From Singulisphaera sp. GP187 (GTDB lineage Bacteria; Planctomycetota; Phycisphaerae; Phycisphaerales; SM1A02), in contig CAMBMO010000007.1 in the NCBI GenBank assembly GCA_945868805.1, positions 1 to 64,000 of the forward strand: a stretch of DNA of 64,000 nt, read 5' to 3'. The notes beneath the pieces are model-generated. The model had not been told where the DNA came from and searched no databases. It saw nothing but the letters and a program-made list of their open reading frames with translations. Position numbers and translations under genes: made by a program. Of this stretch, positions 59,503-64,000 are shown piece after piece. Each line of letters starts with the position of its first letter. Within the stretch, counting starts at the first letter, position 1.

Positions 59503-59912
59503 CGAGTGCCGACCCGCTCGGCCAAGGGCGTGGCGGGGAAATCGCAGGGATCGTTGCAGGAGACCGATTCGCAAAGCTTCGCGAGACGATGATCGCCTTT
59601 CGCGATGCACGTGAGTGGCGACAGTTTCACGATCCGAAGAATCTCGCTGAAGGACTGAGTTTGGAAGTGGCCGAGCTTCTCGAGATTTTTCTCTGGAAGA
59701 CCACAGAAGAGTCTCGGTTGATGGTTGCCGACCCTGCAACCATCGCGAAAGTGCGAGAAGAGGTCGCGGATTGTTTTCTTTACTGCGTCCTCGTCGCGGA
59801 CGCATTCGGCATTGATCTCATCGATGCGGGGCATGAGAAGATCGAGATCAACGGTCGCAAGTACCCAGCTGACAAGTCGCGCGGTCGGCGCGAAAAATAC
59901 GACGCGCTTTGA
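59499..59912 (+). CDS. MazG-like nucleotide pyrophosphohydrolase (RS21-C6 type)
   Basis: The 137-residue protein (GTG start) has the all-alpha NTP pyrophosphatase pattern: WRQFHDPKNLAEGLSLEVAELLEIFLW, then KVREEVADCFLYCVLVADAFGIDL with the ExxD magnesium site, and IEINGRKYPADKSRGRREKY. The W-x-x-x-HDPKNL start resembles dCTP pyrophosphatase/RS21-C6, which cleans non-canonical nucleotides. It is coupled to the cyclophilin gene by a 4-nt overlap. Confidence 0.87.
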   Translation: MTSADPLGQGRGGEIAGIVAGDRFAKLRETMIAFRDAREWRQFHDPKNLAEGLSLEVAELLEIFLWKTTEESRLMVADPATIAKVREEVADCFLYCVLVADAFGIDLIDAGHEKIEINGRKYPADKSRGRREKYDAL

Positions 59913-59945
59913 CCCATCGGGTGGCCGCGCGAAGCGGAGTTTCAA

Positions 59946-61199
59946 TCAGCGAATCGTCGGCGGAGGATCGCCCGCTTTCGCGAGTGGTTTGATTCGATCG
60001 TCGCGACGATCGAACCCAGGCATCCGAGCTGGCGCTTCGACGAGTCTCATCGCAAGAATTGCGGGAACCTTCTCCGGTCTCCCTTCGCTCACAATCGCAA
60101 TCGGGGTCGCGGCGATCGAATCGATTGTGCGTGCTCCCGAGACCGCATATCCAAATGCGCAGTACTGCCCATCCAGTCGCGCGGTTCCTTCGCGCCCGAG
60201 CGCGAAGAAGAATTGCGAACCCGCGGAGTGCGGTTCATCCGCCCGTGCCATTGAAATCACTCCATAGTCGTGGGCCAGCGCGCTTGGTTCGAGCGCGAGC
60301 GCGAATCCAGGTCCACCATTTCCAGTCAGCGTTGGGTCGCCTCCCTGAATGACGAATGGATGTCCATCGCGATCGGAGGGGACAACACGGTGAAATCCGC
60401 CTCGATCGTAAAACCCATCTCGGGCGAGCGTTCGAAAGTTCCACGCCGTACTTGGTGCTTCGTCCGGGGCGAGCGCGACCAGAATCTCTCCATGGTCAGT
60501 CCGAACGATCACGTCCATGTCGACATAGGTCCTAAATCCAGAATTGACGGGAGGATCACCAGCGATCCACGACTTTCGCGCCTCATCGATCGTCGTGTCA
60601 TCGGCATCGAGTGGGCGATCGCCCCATCCGACGATCCTGGTGTACGAAGTGACCTTGTCCGGTCGAAGTGCACGTGCAGTTCGAACGGGAGGCGGTTCGC
60701 GCAGTGGTTGAATTACGATCGGAGGTCCGACGGGCCGATCGTCCTGCATCAATTGAAGCCACGCGGACTGTTGCAGTGATGCCGTAGCTGTGATTGCTTC
60801 AACAAGATCGACGCGACCTTGAACCCCCTTGGCGATCCCTAGAACTTCGCCGGATCGATCGATGAGAAACAACGAAAGGGTCGCACTGGGATCGGCGCGG
60901 CGCACAATCACTTCGATCGGTCCGTGCTGGGATGAATACAGTTTTGACGGGCGGGCTGAAGCAGTCATAGTTGACGCAGACATACTTGGATCGGTTGGAG
61001 TCTCGCGAAAGCGACGGAGTCGTTCCGCAACTTCGGGAGCCATCGGCGTCGGCACTGGGCGCGTCGGATTCGTTTCGCGATCCGATTGATTTGGAGAACG
61101 GGAAGGATCGCTTTGAGACTGCGCTTCCATCGCGGCGAAGGTGCACAGGATCGCGCCCAGAATCGCAGGAGGGATCGCTCTGGGAATCGCGTTTCGCAT
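59946..61199 (-). CDS. Exported protein with C-terminal cyclophilin domain
   Basis: The 417-residue protein starts with a signal peptide (MRNAIPRAIPPAILGAILCTFAAMEAQ). After a Pro/Ser linker, a small domain (about 85-170) precedes the cyclophilin domain (about 228-395): IVRTDHGEILVALAPDEAPSTAWNF, FHRVVP, FVIQGGDPTLTGNGGPGF, SMARADEPHSAGSQFFFAL and LDGQYCAFGYAVSG. Active-site residues seem intact. It would assist folding in the periplasm, complementing the cytoplasmic paralogue 444 bp away on the other strand. Confidence 0.88.
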   Translation of the reverse strand: MRNAIPRAIPPAILGAILCTFAAMEAQSQSDPSRSPNQSDRETNPTRPVPTPMAPEVAERLRRFRETPTDPSMSASTMTASARPSKLYSSQHGPIEVIVRRADPSATLSLFLIDRSGEVLGIAKGVQGRVDLVEAITATASLQQSAWLQLMQDDRPVGPPIVIQPLREPPPVRTARALRPDKVTSYTRIVGWGDRPLDADDTTIDEARKSWIAGDPPVNSGFRTYVDMDVIVRTDHGEILVALAPDEAPSTAWNFRTLARDGFYDRGGFHRVVPSDRDGHPFVIQGGDPTLTGNGGPGFALALEPSALAHDYGVISMARADEPHSAGSQFFFALGREGTARLDGQYCAFGYAVSGARTIDSIAATPIAIVSEGRPEKVPAILAMRLVEAPARMPGFDRRDDRIKPLAKAGDPPPTIR

Positions 61200-61285
61200 C
61201 CTCTCACGCTATCACAAGTGTTCGTCATGCCCATGCCGATCGATCCCGCTCCAACGAATCGCGACCCACTCGTATGATTCGATCC

Positions 61286-62806
61286 ATGACCGCTTCGACG
61301 CGCTTGCAAATTGCACAGACACGATTGATCGTGGGGCTAGAAATCCACATTGAGCTTGCGACTCGGTCGAAGATGTTCACTCGAACGCCCAATCAGGCGC
61401 ATCCCGATTACTTCGAGGCAGCACCAAACACGCTGGTTGATCCCGTCGTGGCAGCTCTTCCGGGAACCCTTCCTGTCATAAATCGACGTGCAATCGAGAT
61501 GTCGATGATGGTTGGTCTGGCACTGAACTCCGAGGTCGCCGCGCGATCGAAATGGGATCGCAAGAACTACTTCTATCCAGATCTTCCAAAGGGATATCAG
61601 ATCAGTCAGTATGACCAACCCCTCTGCGTTGGCGGCTGGTTCGATCTGGCTCTGCCCTCGGGCGCGACGAAGCGAATCGGCATCGTGAGGGCGCATCTCG
61701 AAGAGGACACCGGAAAACTCGGGCATGAGCTTCCAGGGGGACTTCCATTTGACGGTTCGTTGGTGGATCTCAATCGCGCGGGTACGCCGCTGTTGGAGGT
61801 CGTCACTGAACCGGACTTCGCGACGGCCGAGGAAGTCGTGCTCTTCGCCCAGGAATTGCGCAATCTCTGCAGATTTCTCGGCGTCACCGAAGGGATCATG
61901 CAAAAGGGACACATGCGATTCGAGCCCAATGTGAATCTCGCCTTGACGCTCGTCGACGGTACGGAGGTTCGCACGCCAATCAGTGAGATCAAGAACCTGA
62001 ATTCGTTTCGCTCGGTTCGTGGCGCGATCGATTATGAAGTGGAACGCCAGGCCAAGGAGTGGATCGCCACTGGTCGTGAACAGGGGCGGGGAATGAAATC
62101 GACCCGTGGATGGGACGACGAAAAGATGGTGACGGTCCTTCAGCGCGAAAAGGAAGACGCGCACGACTACCGCTACTTTCCCGATCCGGATCTCGTTCCA
62201 GTGGAGGTTGATGCGGCCTGGCTCGCAGCGGTTCGATCGGAAATGCGGGAGCTTCCGTGGACCCGGCGAGATCGGTACATCGCAGCGGGGATCGGCGAGA
62301 AAGATCTTCGTCAATTGATGGATCTCCCGTCGCTGTGTGATTTCTTCGACGCGGCGGTCGATGCGGCTGGTGGCACATCTGCGTCGGCGGCGGTGGCGAA
62401 GATCGTGCTCAACGCTGGAGCTCGGCGGGCGAACGAGAGCGGAAAGTCCGTCGCCCAACTTGGAATCACACCAGGGCAGATCGCGGAACTCGTTGCGATG
62501 CGAGAGTCCGGATCGATCTCCGCGCAAGGTGCCGATCAATTGTTCGGTTTGGCGTGCGAGTCGTCAGATTCGGTCAGCGAGATTGCGACTCGCGCAGGAC
62601 TACTCGTCAGCAACGACCAAGGGCAGTTGGAGGCGTGGGTCGACGCGGCGATTGCGGCGAATGCGCAAGCTGCGGAAGATGTGCGCGCCGGGAAGTTGGC
62701 GGCAATCGGACGCATCGTCGGATCGGTCGTGAAAGCGGCGGGGGGATCGGTCGACGGAAAGGCGGCGCAAGCGATGATCATCAAGCGCCTCGGGGGAGGA
62801 CCATGA
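61286..62806 (+). CDS. gatB: Asp-tRNA(Asn)/Glu-tRNA(Gln) amidotransferase subunit B
   Basis: The 506-residue protein matches GatB: LIVGLEIHIELATRSKMF, a long YPDLPKGYQISQYDQPLC motif, IGIVRAHLEEDTGKLGH, VDLNRAGTPLLEVVTEPD, the KNLNSFRSV signature, HDYRYFPDPDLVPV and a C-terminal YqeY-like tail domain. The kinase-like core activates the mischarged aminoacyl-tRNA and adds ammonia from GatA. A TATGAT -10-like hexamer (61273-61278) lies seven bases before ATG 61286. An in-frame ATG at 61274 falls inside it and is less likely. gatCA are at 14238-16021. It overlaps the next gene by four bases. Confidence 0.94.
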   Translation: MTASTRLQIAQTRLIVGLEIHIELATRSKMFTRTPNQAHPDYFEAAPNTLVDPVVAALPGTLPVINRRAIEMSMMVGLALNSEVAARSKWDRKNYFYPDLPKGYQISQYDQPLCVGGWFDLALPSGATKRIGIVRAHLEEDTGKLGHELPGGLPFDGSLVDLNRAGTPLLEVVTEPDFATAEEVVLFAQELRNLCRFLGVTEGIMQKGHMRFEPNVNLALTLVDGTEVRTPISEIKNLNSFRSVRGAIDYEVERQAKEWIATGREQGRGMKSTRGWDDEKMVTVLQREKEDAHDYRYFPDPDLVPVEVDAAWLAAVRSEMRELPWTRRDRYIAAGIGEKDLRQLMDLPSLCDFFDAAVDAAGGTSASAAVAKIVLNAGARRANESGKSVAQLGITPGQIAELVAMRESGSISAQGADQLFGLACESSDSVSEIATRAGLLVSNDQGQLEAWVDAAIAANAQAAEDVRAGKLAAIGRIVGSVVKAAGGSVDGKAAQAMIIKRLGGGP

Positions 62807-63387
62807 TGTCAACGAACCCCGTCCCCGATTATTGGCGCAACCAAGGTATCGAACAAGTACTCATCGACGAAGAATCGATCGCCCGCCGTGTTCGCGAACT
62901 CGGCGCGCAACTTTCCATCGACTGCAGCGATGGCGAGGGAATCGTCCTGCTGGTCGTGCTCTCTGGTGCCGTGGTCTTCGCCGCCGATCTGATGCGCGCG
63001 ATCTCGGTACGTCTGGCGATTTCGATGGTTGGTGTTGCCTCGTACGGGTCGTCGGTCACAAGCAAAGGTGCAATTCTGACTTCAAACCTTCCCAAGAACC
63101 TCCAAGGCAAGCATGTCATCATCGTCGACGAAGTACTTGATTCAGGTGGAACGCTGAGATTGCTCCGCGAAGAGCTCGAAAAAGTCGGCGTCGCATCGCT
63201 CCGAGCGTGCGTCCTCCTTCGAAAGCAACGCGAGCAAGCACTCTCGACGAAGTGCGAGCTGATCGGCTTCGACATTCCAGATGTCTTTGTGGTCGGGTAT
63301 GGGCTGGACTTCAACGAGGAGTTTCGCAACATTCCATTTGTTGGCGTTCTCGGTCAGGACGGGATCCATGCGAGATCGGCGCGGTGA
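62803..63387 (+). CDS. hpt: Hypoxanthine phosphoribosyltransferase
   Basis: The 194-residue purine salvage enzyme has VVLSGAVVFAADLMRAI, the flexible loop with SYGSS, the PRPP loop VIIVDEVLDSGGTL and a C-terminal VVGYGLDFNEEFRNIPFVGVL. It converts hypoxanthine (and often guanine) to the nucleotide using PRPP. Two ATG codons at 62803 and 62806 follow a GGGGGAGG run; the first overlaps the gatB stop. The stop overlaps the next GTG. Confidence 0.9.
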   Translation: MMSTNPVPDYWRNQGIEQVLIDEESIARRVRELGAQLSIDCSDGEGIVLLVVLSGAVVFAADLMRAISVRLAISMVGVASYGSSVTSKGAILTSNLPKNLQGKHVIIVDEVLDSGGTLRLLREELEKVGVASLRACVLLRKQREQALSTKCELIGFDIPDVFVVGYGLDFNEEFRNIPFVGVLGQDGIHARSAR

Positions 63388-64000
63388 CGCCAGCGCTCGC
63401 GAGTTCCGCCGTTGAAAGTCGGGAACTCTCGGGGGTCATTCCAGATGACGAGACAATCCTGCTGATGATTCGTCCCAGTCCGTGGTTCATCGTCTCGACG
63501 AGCATGAGAGCCGTCCCCGCCGCTGCTGCTGCAGGAGCTGTCCTCGTAGTGGCGTCGCTCGATCCTTCGATTCCGTGGGATTTTCGCGGGGCGCTCTTCG
63601 CGTCCACCGCAATCGTTCTCGCACGGGCGGGATGGCAGTCGATCGACTGGTTCATGCGTCTGTACATCCTGACTGATCGTCGAATCGTCGTGCGTCGAGG
63701 AGTTGTCGCGGAGATTTTCGAGTGCACGCTTGGCGAAGTTGCTGGGATCGGTCAGCCTCGGCGGTGGGGCGAGCGACTTGGCGGGACGGGATCGTTGGCC
63801 ATCATTCGGGGACCTTCGCGCAAAAGTCGCCGTACGCGAGGTACAAAGCTGGCGCGGTCATCGAACGATGTGCAGATGCAGGCAAAGTCAGGCGAGATTC
63901 GACGAGCTCAACCTCGCGTGCGAGTGGATCACCCACTGGAATGGTCGGTGATCCGCGATGCTGAAGTTGTGCGTCGCGCAATCCTCGGGGCAGTTTCGCG
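63384..64000 (+). CDS. PH-domain membrane protein, 3' truncated by the window end
   Basis: From GTG at 63384, overlapping the hpt stop, the frame is open to the last base. There are two adjacent membrane helices (about 45-62 and 67-83), followed by YILTDRRIVVRRGVVAEIFECTLGEVAGI, the start of a bacterial PH (bPH2, YdbS-like) domain. The remainder is a divergent loop rich in Ser, Arg and Lys ending in VVRRAILGAV. The function of such proteins is unknown. Confidence 0.7.
   Translation, partial: MTPALASSAVESRELSGVIPDDETILLMIRPSPWFIVSTSMRAVPAAAAAGAVLVVASLDPSIPWDFRGALFASTAIVLARAGWQSIDWFMRLYILTDRRIVVRRGVVAEIFECTLGEVAGIGQPRRWGERLGGTGSLAIIRGPSRKSRRTRGTKLARSSNDVQMQAKSGEIRRAQPRVRVDHPLEWSVIRDAEVVRRAILGAVS

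Noticed and set aside
60971-61285. N-terminal extension of GatB
   Set aside because: It mirrors the exported cyclophilin gene; GatB homologues start close to LIVGLEIH.

Overview
The window is GC-rich bacterial chromosome, most likely from a planctomycete of the Phycisphaerae. Four secreted proteins end in the two-repeat dockerin-like tail (DxNxDGxxDgxDLxxLLxxWG) typical of that class. Supporting signs are an HTH-acidic-repeat-membrane protein, a GldA/F/G-type ABC cluster, a decayed sorbosone-dehydrogenase/DUF1080 gene, and many GTG starts and 4-nt ATGA/GTGA gene overlaps. No phage, transposase, CRISPR array or rRNA operon was seen. The assignment is inference from gene content.

Layout. 1-1000: end of a TolC-type gene, a 22-bp tandem array, a hairpin-bounded repeat element and ssrA (tmRNA, minus). 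1066-5791: MsrB-MsrA fusion, M28 peptidase, dockerin-tailed sugar dehydrogenase. 5840-10555: TerC (minus), then DUF1573 protein, metallophosphoesterase, TsaB and a receiver/GAF protein. 10500-12553 (minus): HTH/acidic-repeat protein and psd. 12591-14254: mutY and a lipoprotein. 14238-16021 (minus): gatC-gatA. 16103-20610: RND pump pair, followed by a second copy of the repeat element. 20808-24661: ROK kinase, guanine deaminase and NIF3 protein. 24742-29907: PIN-PhoH ATPase facing pabB-FUSC.

29985-33610: pyruvate phosphate dikinase with a CBM9-like lipoprotein. 33647-41071: a long co-directional run of a GDH-like protein lacking its catalytic lysine, HIT, BirA, two unknown secreted proteins, ParA and a VanZ/zinc-ribbon protein. 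41125-43275: lipoprotein (minus) and murJ. 43295-46731 (minus): an M16 peptidase pair, one catalytic and one not. 46817-51866: three consecutive dockerin-tailed secreted proteins. 51876-55592: GldA/F/G-like ABC genes and a small Cys-rich membrane protein. 55639-57294 (minus): a pseudogene and tRNA-Cys. 57413-59912: clpS, a duplicated-domain unknown, cyclophilin and MazG-like. 59946-61199 (minus): second cyclophilin. 61286-64000: gatB, HPRT and a PH-domain membrane protein running off the end.

Housekeeping functions dominate: tRNA modification and transamidation (tsaB, gatCAB split over two loci), ribosome rescue and proteolysis (ssrA, clpS), DNA repair (mutY), envelope biogenesis (psd, murJ) and redox repair (msrBA). 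The accessory interest lies in the secreted dockerin proteins, the repeat elements, the unknown secreted genes and the decayed gene.
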